Assembly (NCBI GenBank): GCA_947643165.1
Contig: CANRVB010000009.1
Coordinates: forward strand, 1-64,000
Length of the DNA stretch: 64,000 nucleotides
Source: an uncultured Porphyromonadaceae bacterium
Lineage (GTDB): Bacteria; Bacteroidota; Bacteroidia; Bacteroidales; Muribaculaceae
Direction: 5' to 3'
Part shown: positions 55,695 through 64,000 of the stretch, piece after piece
Position numbering within the stretch: position 1 is the stretch's first letter
How the letters are laid out: each line of letters opens with the position of its first letter
Translations under genes and position numbers: made by a program
Notes under the pieces: model-generated
Databases searched by the model: none
The model's input: the letters and a program-made list of their open reading frames with translations, nothing else
What the model was told of the DNA's origin: nothing

Positions 55695-57152
55695 CTACAG
55701 TGCGCCGAGGGCCGATCTAACTTCCTCACGGTCATCGAAATGATGCTTCACACCGTGGATCTCCTGGTAATCCTCATGACCTTTGCCGGCTACCAGAATC
55801 ACGTCGCCTGGTTTTGCGAGAGCGGCGGCTGTGCGTATTGCTTCACGCCGGTCTGTTATGCTCAGGGTTATCTTGCGGGTCTCATCCGTAAGGCCGGCCT
55901 CCATGTCGTGTATGATTTCTTCTGGCACCTCATCGCGGGGATTATCGCTGGTCAGGATGACACGGTTGCTCAGGCGTGCGGCTTCCGCAGCCATTATCGG
56001 TCGTTTGCCTTTGTCGCGGTTGCCACCGGCACCTACGACAGTTATGATATTACCCTTGTCACCGACTACATCGCGTATCGCGTTGAGTACGTTTACGACT
56101 GCGTCAGGAGTATGGGCATAGTCAACTATGCCTGTTATTCCATTGGCTGAGTGGAATGTCTGGAACCGTCCTGCTACAGGTATCAGTTTGCTCATGCGGA
56201 CAAGTACCTCGTCCTGATTCCAGCCCAGAAGTATCGATGCACCGTATACGGCTGTAAGGTTGTATGCGTTGAAGCGCCCGGTGAACAGAACCTCGACCTC
56301 ATGCCCGTTGAGTGACAGTAGTGTGCCGTCAAGACGGCTTTCTACTATGCGCCCTCTGAAGTCAGCCTCGCTGCGCAGTGAGTAAGTGTAACGGCGTGCA
56401 CGCGTATTCTGTACCATCACTTCGCCACACTTGTCATCGATGTTTGTCAGGGCGAAAGCATCTTTCGGGAGCATATCGAAGAACGATTGTTTGGCTTTGA
56501 GATAGTTCTCGAAAGTTTTGTGATAATCAAGGTGATCGCGTGTCAGGTTTGAGAAAATACCTCCGGCAAATGTCAGGCCGGCGATGCGATGTTGGTGAGC
56601 CGCATGGCTGCTGACCTCCATGGCCGCATACTTACATCCGGCTACAACCATACGGTGAAGCAATTCGTTGATAGTGAGAGGATCGGGGGTAGTCTGATTG
56701 GTAGGTACCGCTTCATCGTCAATATAATTGCAAACCGTAGACAACAGACCGGCTTTCGATCCTTCCAGACGGGCCATCTCATATATGAGAGTTGCTGTGG
56801 TAGTCTTACCATTTGTGCCGGTCACGCCAACGAGTTTCAGCTTGCGTGATGGATTGCCCCACCATTGAGAAGCCAGAAATCCAAGCGCTACCGCCGAATT
56901 AGCCACACGTATATAGGTTACTGTCGACTCAAGCCGTTCGGGGAGTTCCTCGCATACTATTGCTGAAGCTCCGGCCAGGGTGACCAGAGGAATGAATTTG
57001 TGGGCATCAACGCTGACGCCTCTTACTGCGACAAACAGGTCGCCGCGGCTCACTTTGCGCGAGTCACACTGGAGCGAACGTATGGGCTTGTCCTCAACTC
57101 CTATTATTTCTTCTACGGCTATGGCCGAGAGCAGTTCTGCGAGTGATCTCAT
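55695..57152 (-). CDS. murE: UDP-MurNAc-L-alanyl-D-glutamate--2,6-diaminopimelate ligase
   Basis: Adds the third residue of the stem peptide. 485 residues; [20 protein letters not shown] near 107 is the ATP loop, [20 protein letters not shown] near 178, and [14 protein letters not shown] near 400 contains the DNPR motif that selects meso-diaminopimelate. 22 bases downstream of ftsI. Confidence 0.96.
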   Translation of the reverse strand: MRSLAELLSAIAVEEIIGVEDKPIRSLQCDSRKVSRGDLFVAVRGVSVDAHKFIPLVTLAGASAIVCEELPERLESTVTYIRVANSAVALGFLASQWWGNPSRKLKLVGVTGTNGKTTTATLIYEMARLEGSKAGLLSTVCNYIDDEAVPTNQTTPDPLTINELLHRMVVAGCKYAAMEVSSHAAHQHRIAGLTFAGGIFSNLTRDHLDYHKTFENYLKAKQSFFDMLPKDAFALTNIDDKCGEVMVQNTRARRYTYSLRSEADFRGRIVESRLDGTLLSLNGHEVEVLFTGRFNAYNLTAVYGASILLGWNQDEVLVRMSKLIPVAGRFQTFHSANGITGIVDYAHTPDAVVNVLNAIRDVVGDKGNIITVVGAGGNRDKGKRPIMAAEAARLSNRVILTSDNPRDEVPEEIIHDMEAGLTDETRKITLSITDRREAIRTAAALAKPGDVILVAGKGHEDYQEIHGVKHHFDDREEVRSALGAL

Positions 57153-57174
57153 GGGGGTATGGTGCTAAGTGTGG

Positions 57175-59256
57175 TTAGTCTGTAAGGGTTAATTCTATTC
57201 TTGTGCCGCGCGGAACTTTTGTTCCGGGAGCTATCGATTGCGAACTGACATATCCTGTGCCGTGCGGACGCACATTGTATCCGGCACTCTCTATGGCAGC
57301 GATTGCATCGCGGAGTCCGTAGCCTTTAACGTCTGGTACTCCGGTATTTGTTTTGGCGGGTGCAGGCAAAACTTTGCGTCGTTCACCCATTTTGAGTGAT
57401 TTCTGCACATTTGCCTGACGGTCTTTGTCTACAGTGGCATAAAATGTCGGGACTGATGGTCCGTTGCTGCCATCACGGTAATCCGACTTATTGTCGAGCA
57501 TGCCACGCGAAAATAGTTTCAGGGCTATATTCTTTACTACCTCACCGCTTGTGCTGGCTGCTCCGAATGCGTTTTGTTTCGGATGACATGTCAGTACAAT
57601 ACAGCTGTATTTAGGATTGTCGGCAGGGAAGAATCCGCAGAATGCCAGACGCTTGCGGGAATCATATCCACCTGTGGGCGAGGTCATGAAGCAAGTTCCG
57701 GTTTTACCGGCAATGCGGACGCGTTCGTCGCGCAGACGGCGTGCCGTGCCGTGATCGCCCCATACAACCGATGTCAGCATCTCGGTCATTATCTTCGCGG
57801 TACGTTCTGAACATATGCGGTCGCGTACGTATGTTACCGGAAATACAGTGTCACACTCTTCATTGCGCATGCCGGCTACAAGTCGAGGACGTACATATTT
57901 GCCTCCATTGGCTATAGCGTTGTATATCGAGAGTGTGTACAGAGGCGGGATCTCCGTTGCATATCCGTAGCATTGGCGGGAAAGTGTGATGCGTCCGCCG
58001 CGGTCGCTCGGGACTGAGTCGAAGCGGGGTGCGCGCTCGCCGGCTATTCCTGTATTGAATGGCTCCAGAAAACCAAGCGATTTGACACGTGAATAGAAAC
58101 CTCCCGGATGTTTGTCGTATTTCTTGGTGATGATGCGGGTCATGCCGATATTGCTTGATTGCTCAATCACCTCCTTTACGGTAAGTGAACTGGTGGCGTG
58201 ACTGTCGCTTATAGGACGCCCTCCGGCGTATGCATAGCGCGCACCGGTGGGGATCACCTCATTAGGTGTCACAATGCCGTCTTCTATAGCTATCATCATC
58301 GACAGGGTCTTGACCACAGATCCCGGCTCAAAGCCGAGCACTGCACGGTTCATGCCCTCGATATATTGTCCCGGACGGCGTGGATTTGATTCCAGGTTGC
58401 TTATAGCCTTTATGTCGCCGGTCTCTACATCCATCAGCACGGCCACTCCCCATTCAGCATTCACATATGTCAAGACTTCGTTGAGTTCGTTCTCTACAAT
58501 ATCCTGTATCTTTACATCGATGGTGGTGGTAATGTCATAGCCGCGTTTTGCGGGAATGTCAGTCCAGGGCACTATGCCTCGTGTCAGAGGAATGCGCTTC
58601 GCCACGCCGGGAACGCCATAGAGGAGGGTGTCGAGAGCTCGCTCAAGTCCTGAAATGCCGTGTATTTCGCGGCACTCACGTGTCTCGCCTACTCCACCTA
58701 CACTACGACGGGCCATGTCTCCGTAAGGGTTCACACGGCGCAGACGATTCTCTACAGTCATACCGTTGCGGTTGGCATTCCTGATGCTGAAAAACGGAAA
58801 TGTCTTGAGACGCTGAAGGTCTGAGTAGGTTATGTTTGCCAATAACGGGAACGCGCGGGGACGCTTGTTGAATGGTTTGTCAAGTGGCCCCGTGATATAT
58901 TTCTCCCATTCGGCGGCAGAGCGGCGTCCGAAATATTTGGCCAGACTGTCGGCAGCGGCAGTAGCGGCCTTGCGCAGGGAGTCGCTCATGAATTTCTCAC
59001 TGCGGTAGTCTATCCTGACGGTATAATATGTCAGGTTGGTGGCAAGAATACTGCCGTCGGCAGCAACTATATTGCCGCGCTCAGGGAGTATGGTCTCCAC
59101 CTTCGACAGCTCTTCATTTGCCTTTGCATTCCATTTGTCCGCCGACACGACAGTTGTGTCTACAAGTTTGTAGACAACCCTCAGGCACACTATGAGAATC
59201 AGGATAGTGATGAGCGTGTAGCGGAACAGAATATTTTTGCGGTTTTCCTTCTTCAT
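57175..59256 (-). CDS. ftsI: Septal peptidoglycan transpeptidase FtsI (PBP3) with PASTA domain
   Basis: 693-residue class B penicillin-binding protein. I start at 59256 (MKKENRKNILFRYTLITILI), which places one transmembrane helix at about residues 10-32. After the pedestal domain the transpeptidase has the active Ser in FEPGSVVKTLSM near 310 (SxxK), SSN near 368 and KTG in RIAGKTGTCF near 510. The C-terminus is a PASTA domain (GVPDVKGYGLRDAIAAIESA onward), common in Bacteroidetes and absent from E. coli FtsI. Works with FtsW; ftsL lies 10 bases upstream. Confidence 0.96.
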   Translation of the reverse strand: MKKENRKNILFRYTLITILILIVCLRVVYKLVDTTVVSADKWNAKANEELSKVETILPERGNIVAADGSILATNLTYYTVRIDYRSEKFMSDSLRKAATAAADSLAKYFGRRSAAEWEKYITGPLDKPFNKRPRAFPLLANITYSDLQRLKTFPFFSIRNANRNGMTVENRLRRVNPYGDMARRSVGGVGETRECREIHGISGLERALDTLLYGVPGVAKRIPLTRGIVPWTDIPAKRGYDITTTIDVKIQDIVENELNEVLTYVNAEWGVAVLMDVETGDIKAISNLESNPRRPGQYIEGMNRAVLGFEPGSVVKTLSMMIAIEDGIVTPNEVIPTGARYAYAGGRPISDSHATSSLTVKEVIEQSSNIGMTRIITKKYDKHPGGFYSRVKSLGFLEPFNTGIAGERAPRFDSVPSDRGGRITLSRQCYGYATEIPPLYTLSIYNAIANGGKYVRPRLVAGMRNEECDTVFPVTYVRDRICSERTAKIMTEMLTSVVWGDHGTARRLRDERVRIAGKTGTCFMTSPTGGYDSRKRLAFCGFFPADNPKYSCIVLTCHPKQNAFGAASTSGEVVKNIALKLFSRGMLDNKSDYRDGSNGPSVPTFYATVDKDRQANVQKSLKMGERRKVLPAPAKTNTGVPDVKGYGLRDAIAAIESAGYNVRPHGTGYVSSQSIAPGTKVPRGTRIELTLTD

Positions 59257-59266
59257 GTCTTCAGGG

Positions 59267-59584
59267 TTATTCTGCCGGTACGCTATATGGCGGACGCTCG
59301 CGTATGGTAAGTCCCAGGCCAAAGGAGTCGACAAGTTCCTGCATTCCGCTCTCACGAATTCGGCTCATGTAGGCCGAACGGACACGTATGCGTTCAGTCT
59401 TCACTATCTGGAGTTCGCGTTTGAGCGATCTAATTTCCTCCATCTTGGTCTGAGTGTTATACTTGTTGGTGATATACATCATGATAAGCACTACTGCAGT
59501 GAGGATCAGCAGCCAGTTCCTTATGAACAGGTCGCTGCTGATGAGTTGTCCGTGCACTATCCGGCTGAATATTGTAGTACTCAT
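59267..59584 (-). CDS. ftsL: Cell division protein FtsL-like
   Basis: 105-residue bitopic protein: a 25-residue cytoplasmic part, one membrane helix (NWLLILTAVVLIMMYITNKY, about 23-42), then a coiled-coil-like stretch (MEEIRSLKRELQIVKTERIR). Sequence similarity to FtsL is low, as usual, so the call relies on this layout and on the rsmH-ftsL-ftsI order. Confidence 0.85.
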   Translation of the reverse strand: MSTTIFSRIVHGQLISSDLFIRNWLLILTAVVLIMMYITNKYNTQTKMEEIRSLKRELQIVKTERIRVRSAYMSRIRESGMQELVDSFGLGLTIRERPPYSVPAE

Positions 59585-59645
59585 TGGAGAGATCTTCTGA
59601 TTGGTGTTATTGCGTTGATTGTTTGATCGGGTAATAATATGTTTT

Positions 59646-60572
59646 TTATTTCTTGACCGCTATTCTCAGCTTGGCGCTGCGTGAGCGGGGATTTCGGGCT
59701 ACCTCATCTTCACTTGGTACGATAGGGCGGCGTGTCACCATCTCGAAAGGTGTTTCCACTTGTCCGTAGAAGTCCGCTTTGCGCTCGCCTTCGATATTGC
59801 CATAGCGCAGGAAGTTCTTGACCAGTCTGTCTTCAAGAGAGTGGTAGGTTATTATCGCGATCCTGCCTCCCGGCTTCAGAATCTGGAGTGACCGGTGGAG
59901 AAATGTAGTCAGAGCATCGAGCTCGCCGTTAACTTCTATGCGCAGAGCCTGAAACGCCATGGCCATGTACTTTTTTTGTGCGGCCTTGGGAATGAACGGT
60001 GTGAGTACTTTTATCAGGTCTTCAATAGTTTTGAACTGTTCGCCGTTTGTGCGTGCCGTGCAGATTGCTCTTGCGATCTGGCGACTGTTGGGCATATCGC
60101 CATACAGCTTGAAGATATCTGCCAGATGTTCGGGGGTCGAGTTCTCAAGCACCCATGCTGCTGTGTGGGTGGCTTTTCGGTTCATTCTCATGTCGAGAGG
60201 TCCGTCATATCGGAATGAAAAACCTCGGTCGGCTGTGTCAAAATGATGGAAAGACACTCCAAGATCGGCCAAAATGCCATCGACGCCATCCACGCCATAG
60301 TAGCGCATGAAGTTGGATATGAACCGGAAGTTGCTGTAAACCATTGTGAAACGCGGATCGTCCATGGCTCCGGAAACGGCATCTTCATCCTGATCAAATC
60401 CATACAGATGGCCACCGGCCGCTTCATCAAGGCGAGCGACTATGGCACGCGAGTGTCCGCCGCCTCCGTATGTGGCATCGACATAGATGCCGTCCGGCTT
60501 GATATTCAGCCCTGTAAGGGCCTCAGGCAGCAGTGCGGGTATGTGGTATACGGTTTCTAAACTGTCGTCCAT
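59646..60572 (-). CDS. rsmH: 16S rRNA (cytosine-1402-N4)-methyltransferase
   Basis: Methylates C1402 of 16S rRNA. 308 residues: HIPALLPEALTGLNIKPDG, then YVDATYGGGGHSRAIVARL (SAM site, about 31-49), GILADLGVSFHHFDTADRGF near 100 and the C-terminal LEDRLVKNFLRYGN near 230. It is the first gene of the dcw cluster here; mraZ, which usually precedes it, is missing. Confidence 0.96.
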   Translation of the reverse strand: MDDSLETVYHIPALLPEALTGLNIKPDGIYVDATYGGGGHSRAIVARLDEAAGGHLYGFDQDEDAVSGAMDDPRFTMVYSNFRFISNFMRYYGVDGVDGILADLGVSFHHFDTADRGFSFRYDGPLDMRMNRKATHTAAWVLENSTPEHLADIFKLYGDMPNSRQIARAICTARTNGEQFKTIEDLIKVLTPFIPKAAQKKYMAMAFQALRIEVNGELDALTTFLHRSLQILKPGGRIAIITYHSLEDRLVKNFLRYGNIEGERKADFYGQVETPFEMVTRRPIVPSEDEVARNPRSRSAKLRIAVKK

Positions 60573-60630
60573 GTATTCCTATGAATTTGATTCGGCTGGT
60601 TACTGATCTGTTACTCTTCTTTTCAGGGTG

Positions 60631-60663
60631 TAAAGTTACGATTTTTGGAGAGTGGTTTGCAAA
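60631..60663 (-). promoter_or_regulatory. Promoter of the dcw cluster
   Basis: On the minus strand TTTG (complement of 60660-60663) and TAACTTTA (complement of 60631-60638) are 21 bases apart. Leader of about 55 bases to rsmH. No repeated MraZ-type operator (spaced TGGGN boxes) is obvious around it. Confidence 0.5.
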
Positions 60664-60710
60664 TTTAAACTCCGGAATTTTTCTATTTTATCAAAGAAGT
60701 TATTAACAAT

Positions 60711-60758
60711 GTGTCAAAATAAATGTCGGGAAGCCATTTTGAGTACTTCCCGACATTT
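60711..60758 (-). terminator. Terminator of the sirtuin gene
   Basis: Thirteen-base perfect arms AAATGTCGGGAAG (60721-60733) and CTTCCCGACATTT (60746-60758); on the minus strand the hairpin runs into ATTTTGACAC. It insulates the sirtuin gene from the dcw promoter. Confidence 0.75.
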
Positions 60759-60782
60759 ACAATTGTAAATTTATCAGTAAAA

Positions 60783-61499
60783 TTATTTATCGGTTTTTCC
60801 TTCGGTAAGGATCTGGGCGAGCTTCCTGACGCCCTTTGTGGCAGGTTCGGCTATCACGTGCACCCACGATGGCACTTTGGCCGGATTCGGGTCAATGTAA
60901 TAGACTGGTACGCCGGGTTTGACGTAGTTTATGAGCCCGGCGGCGGGATAAACGTTCAGGCTCGTGCCTATGACAACAAATACATCGGCCTGGGCGACCG
61001 CTTCGGCTGCAGGCTCGAGCATCGGTACTGCCTCCTGGAAGAATACTATGTGAGGTCTTACCGGATCGCCATAAGGATCGCGTGAATTGATGTCGGTTTC
61101 TGTTGTATAATCTTTAAGTTGATATACGCGTTCCGGATGCTTTGTTGATCGCACTTTTGTCAATTCGCCATGCAAGTGAATTATGTTGCTGCTTCCTGCG
61201 CGTTCGTGCAGATCGTCAACATTTTGTGTGATTACGATTACGTCGTAGTACTTTTCAAGTTCGGCTATGCCGATATGGGCGGAATTGGGCTCGACGGTGG
61301 CAAGCTGGGCTCGGCGCTCGTTGTAAAATTTATGTATCAGCGCTGGATTCCGGCGGAAGCCGTCGGCAGACGCGACATCCATCACCGGATACTGTTCCCA
61401 TAAGCCACCTGCGTCCCGGAATGTGGTGATGCCGCTCTCGGCGCTTATGCCTGCGCCTGTCGATATCACCAGTTTCGGTTTTGATGATTCTGTTGTCAT
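60783..61499 (-). CDS. NAD-dependent protein deacylase, SIR2 family without zinc cysteines
   Basis: 238-residue sirtuin that should remove acyl groups from lysine using NAD. VISTGAGISAESGITTFRD (about 11-29), VIVITQNVDDLHERAG near 88, the catalytic His in HLHGELTKV near 108 and VIGTSLNVYPAAGLI near 183 are the NAD-site signature. FYNERR near 58 has the Tyr-x-x-Arg pair that marks desuccinylase-type (SIRT5/CobB class) sirtuins. The four Cys that normally hold zinc are absent: the small domain (about 115-150) contains no Cys. I believe this is common among Bacteroidales relatives. Single gene with its own promoter and terminator. Confidence 0.9.
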   Translation of the reverse strand: MTTESSKPKLVISTGAGISAESGITTFRDAGGLWEQYPVMDVASADGFRRNPALIHKFYNERRAQLATVEPNSAHIGIAELEKYYDVIVITQNVDDLHERAGSSNIIHLHGELTKVRSTKHPERVYQLKDYTTETDINSRDPYGDPVRPHIVFFQEAVPMLEPAAEAVAQADVFVVIGTSLNVYPAAGLINYVKPGVPVYYIDPNPAKVPSWVHVIAEPATKGVRKLAQILTEGKTDK

Positions 61500-61549
61500 G
61501 GTTAATGGTTTATATCGTTGGTTGTATCACTCATATTTGCGGGTGAATG

Positions 61550-61581
61550 CAAAATTATAATATAACAATCAGATGCACAAA
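61550..61581 (-). promoter_or_regulatory. Promoter of the sirtuin gene
   Basis: Minus-strand TTTG (complement of 61578-61581) and TAATTTTG (complement of 61550-61557) are 20 bases apart. Confidence 0.6.
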
Positions 61582-61613
61582 AAAGTTTAATGCTGATTGA
61601 TAGTGCGTTTCAG

Positions 61614-61647
61614 TTTTGGCGGTCTCCGTTTTTTTTGTTATGTTTGC
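61614..61647 (+). promoter_or_regulatory. Promoter of glgB
   Basis: TTTTG at 61614-61618 and TATGTTTGC at 61639-61647 with 20 bases between them; start codon 30 bases downstream. Confidence 0.65.
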
Positions 61648-61676
61648 ACACATAACCCTCATAATCCTCAATTAAT

Positions 61677-63830
61677 ATGCCAACATCCAAGACTCAAGAT
61701 AAATCGAAAACTACTTCGACCCGCACTTCTTCCCGTAAAGCTACGGCTTCAACAAAGGCCAAACCGGCAGCCGAAAAGCCGGTTAGCAAATTGCATATCG
61801 TGCGCAATGATCCGTGGTTGGCTCCCTATGCAGGAGCTATCGAAGGCCGACATCAGGATGCGATCAAACGCGAGCGTGCTTTGATAGGCGGATCTGCAAA
61901 CAGCCTCCGCGATTTTGCCAACGCCCATCAGTATTTTGGCCTTCACCGTCAGGATGATGGCTCATGGGTGTTCCGTGAATGGGCTCCCAATGCCACTCAG
62001 ATATTCCTTATCGGCGATTTCTCCGGATGGCAAGAGCAGGTGCGCTACGAACTCAAGCCTATTGGCGGTGGTGTCTGGGAGATTGTTCTTCCGGCCGATG
62101 CCATGTCTCATGGCCAGTATTATAAGATGAAAGTCTATTGGCCCGGAGGGCAGGGCGAACGTATGCCGGCCTATGCACAACGTGTGGTGCAGGATTCTGT
62201 GACACACCTGTTCTCGGCTCAAGTATGGGAGCCTGCAGAGCAGTATCAGTGGGAAGTTGAAAAGTTTAAGCCGGACACACGTCCACTCCTTATCTACGAG
62301 TGCCATATAGGTATGGCTCAGGAGAAAGAAGATGTTGGAACTTACGACGAATTCCGCGAGAATATACTGCCACGTATAGCGGCTGACGGCTATAACGCAA
62401 TACAGATCATGGCAATACAGGAGCATCCGTATTACGGATCCTTTGGCTATCATGTGTCGAGTTTCTTTGCCGCTTCAAGCCGTTTCGGAACTCCTGAACA
62501 GCTAAAACGCCTTATAGATGAGGCACATAGACTCGGGGTCGCCGTCATAATGGACATAGTCCACAGCCATGCAGTTAAAAATGAGGTTGAAGGACTAGGG
62601 CGTCTCGACGGATCTCACGATCTCTACTTCTATCCGGATGGCCGTCGGGAACATCCGGCATGGGACTCGCTATGTTTTGACTATGGCAAGACCGAAGTTC
62701 TCCACTTCCTGCTCTCCAATTGCAAGTACTGGCTTGAAGAATATCATTTCGATGGATTCCGCTTTGATGGCGTGACATCCATGCTCTACTGGAATCATGG
62801 CCTCGGACAAGATTTCGGAGGATATGGCGATTATTATAATGGCAATCAGAATACCGATGCTATCGTTTATCTCACACTGGCCAACAAGCTTATCCATCAG
62901 ATAAATCCATCGGCCATAACAATCGCCGAGGAAATGAGCGGTATGCCGGGACTTGCACTCCCGTTCAAGGATGGAGGCATAGGTTTCGATTACCGTATGG
63001 CTATGGGTATCCCCGACTATTGGATCAAGACGCTCAAGGAACGCAAGGATGAGGATTGGCATCCGACATCCATATTCTGGGAGCTGACCAACCGCCGTGC
63101 CGATGAGAAGACCATAAGCTACGTCGAAAGCCATGATCAGGCTCTTGTCGGTGACAAGACAGTGATTTTCCGTCTCATCGATGATCAGATGTACTGGCAT
63201 ATGATGCGCAACGATGACAATATGGCTGTTGCGCGAGGCATAGCGCTTCACAAGATGATACGTCTGGTCACTGCATCAACCATAAATGGCGGCTATCTCA
63301 ACTTCATGGGTAATGAATTCGGACATCCTGAATGGATCGATTTCCCGCGCGAAGGCAATGGCTGGAGCTACAAGTATGCCCGTCGGCAGTGGAGTCTTGT
63401 CGATAGTCCGGATCTGAAGTATGCATGGCTCAACGATTTCGACAACGCTATGATCAGCCTTATCAGTGGAGTCTATAACTTCCAGGCACTTCCCGTACAT
63501 AAGCTATGGGAGAAAGACGATGATCAGGTGCTTGCGTATGGTCGAGGGGATCTGGTGTTTGTGTTCAACTTCAGCCCCACCGACAGCTATTCAGACTATG
63601 GCATCCTGACTCCTCCCGGTGAGTACCAGGTCGTGCTTGATACCGACAACCCGCAGTTTGGAGGTTATGGCAATGTCGACAGCTCCGTGCGACACCTTAC
63701 AATGCCCGATCCATTGTATACGCCCCATGGCGTAGCATGGCTCAAGCTCTATCTGCCCGCTCGCTCCGCACAGGTGTTCCGTCTGGTTCGCCGTCAGCGC
63801 AAGCCAAGACAGCCTAAAGAGCGTAAATAA
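61677..63830 (+). CDS. glgB: 1,4-alpha-glucan (glycogen) branching enzyme
   Basis: Creates alpha-1,6 branches in glycogen. 717 residues, GH13 of the eukaryote-like subfamily. The first 38 residues are an Ala/Lys/Ser/Thr tail (MPTSKTQDKSKTTSTRTSSR...) without a signal peptide. Then comes a CBM48 domain (about 85-175; FREWAPNATQIFLIGDFSGW), and the catalytic barrel with YNAIQIMAIQEHPYYGSFGY near 240, VIMDIVHSHAVKN near 290, the nucleophile Asp in FDGFRFDGVTSMLY near 360, Glu in TIAEEMSGMPGL near 420 and SYVESHDQALVGDKT near 480. Complete. pgi in the same window belongs to the same hexose economy, though they are not linked. Confidence 0.95.
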   Translation: MPTSKTQDKSKTTSTRTSSRKATASTKAKPAAEKPVSKLHIVRNDPWLAPYAGAIEGRHQDAIKRERALIGGSANSLRDFANAHQYFGLHRQDDGSWVFREWAPNATQIFLIGDFSGWQEQVRYELKPIGGGVWEIVLPADAMSHGQYYKMKVYWPGGQGERMPAYAQRVVQDSVTHLFSAQVWEPAEQYQWEVEKFKPDTRPLLIYECHIGMAQEKEDVGTYDEFRENILPRIAADGYNAIQIMAIQEHPYYGSFGYHVSSFFAASSRFGTPEQLKRLIDEAHRLGVAVIMDIVHSHAVKNEVEGLGRLDGSHDLYFYPDGRREHPAWDSLCFDYGKTEVLHFLLSNCKYWLEEYHFDGFRFDGVTSMLYWNHGLGQDFGGYGDYYNGNQNTDAIVYLTLANKLIHQINPSAITIAEEMSGMPGLALPFKDGGIGFDYRMAMGIPDYWIKTLKERKDEDWHPTSIFWELTNRRADEKTISYVESHDQALVGDKTVIFRLIDDQMYWHMMRNDDNMAVARGIALHKMIRLVTASTINGGYLNFMGNEFGHPEWIDFPREGNGWSYKYARRQWSLVDSPDLKYAWLNDFDNAMISLISGVYNFQALPVHKLWEKDDDQVLAYGRGDLVFVFNFSPTDSYSDYGILTPPGEYQVVLDTDNPQFGGYGNVDSSVRHLTMPDPLYTPHGVAWLKLYLPARSAQVFRLVRRQRKPRQPKERK

Positions 63831-63848
63831 GCCCTGCAGCCCTGTGGT

Positions 63849-63881
63849 TTTGGCACATTGAAAAAAAAATCCTATATTTGC
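63849..63881 (+). promoter_or_regulatory. Promoter of the last gene
   Basis: TTTG at 63849-63852 and TATATTTGC at 63873-63881, 20 bases apart, after the glgB stop. Leader of about 60 bases. Confidence 0.6.
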
Positions 63882-63944
63882 AGGATAAAATTTCGATATC
63901 TGTATCGTTGCCGCATATTTTAAATTGAGGCAACTATTCAAGCC

Positions 63945-64000
63945 ATGAGAGTCAAGATTCACCGAGAAGGTACCAACATACTGATCATTCTCTTGCTCAT
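63945..64000 (+). CDS. psd: Probable phosphatidylserine decarboxylase, N-terminal fragment
   Basis: Only 18 codons are inside the window. MRVKIHREGTNILIILLL matches the opening of Bacteroidales phosphatidylserine decarboxylases, which starts with an I/VHREGT motif before the first membrane segment. The product would make phosphatidylethanolamine. The call rests on this short stretch, so it is tentative. Confidence 0.55.
   Translation, partial: MRVKIHREGTNILIILLL

Overview
The window reads as a chromosomal segment of a Bacteroidales bacterium, most likely a Muribaculaceae (inference). Reasons: TAnnTTTG -7 boxes with TTG/TTTG about 20 bases upstream; a division/cell-wall (dcw) cluster in the Bacteroidales order; a PorU-type type IX secretion sortase; GH97, GH53, GH3 and GH18 glycosidases; an Eis-like acetyltransferase and a DUF4301 protein; and GC content that looks mid-range. 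It looks like ordinary chromosome except for one accessory island at about 11.2-17.4 kb.

Layout. 0.1-5.8 kb: L-fucose operon fucI-fucA-fucK-fucP plus a rhamnose-mutarotase-family gene, closed by a strong terminator. 5.8-6.9 kb: GH18 lipoprotein on the minus strand. 7.3-11.1 kb: trmB-mrp-ribE-dgt. 11.2-17.4 kb: a GH97 glycosidase gene broken by a one-base deletion, a 2.2 kb tandem duplication of its 3' end, three recombinant small lipoprotein genes, nine copies of a palindromic REP-like sequence, and a REP-associated HUH transposase (RAYT). 17.5-23.1 kb: rimP-nusA-infB-folK. 23.1-25.4 kb: GH53 endo-galactanase convergent with an ornithine-cyclodeaminase-family gene. 25.6-29.8 kb: lysS, gpsA, pgi. 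29.9-33.7 kb (minus): tsaC-sugar transferase-ClC channel, coupled by 4-base overlaps. 34.0-34.5 kb: Lrp/AsnC regulator. 34.6-38.8 kb (minus): porU and a GH25 muramidase. 39.0-39.2 kb: decayed IS4-type transposase. 39.4-41.8 kb (minus): GH3 glucosidase. 41.9-44.6 kb: DUF4301 protein and GNAT/Eis-like acetyltransferase. 44.7-45.3 kb: Spy-like small periplasmic protein. 45.4-60.6 kb (minus): rsmH-ftsL-ftsI-murE-mraY-murD-ftsW-murG-murC-ftsQ-ftsA-ftsZ, with no mraZ in front. 60.8-61.5 kb: zinc-less sirtuin. 61.7-63.8 kb: glycogen branching enzyme. The window ends in the first codons of a probable phosphatidylserine decarboxylase.

How it works together. The fucose operon, the GH97/GH53/GH3/GH18 enzymes and GlgB fit a gut glycan forager that stores carbon as glycogen. 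PorU and a short sorting-like tail on the GH53 protein suggest type IX export of some of these enzymes. The part most worth attention is the island: a RAYT with same-orientation REP copies on both sides, REP-containing units that differ in number between the two arms of a recent duplication, and lipoprotein genes that look like products of recombination within it. No tRNA, rRNA or CRISPR array was seen.
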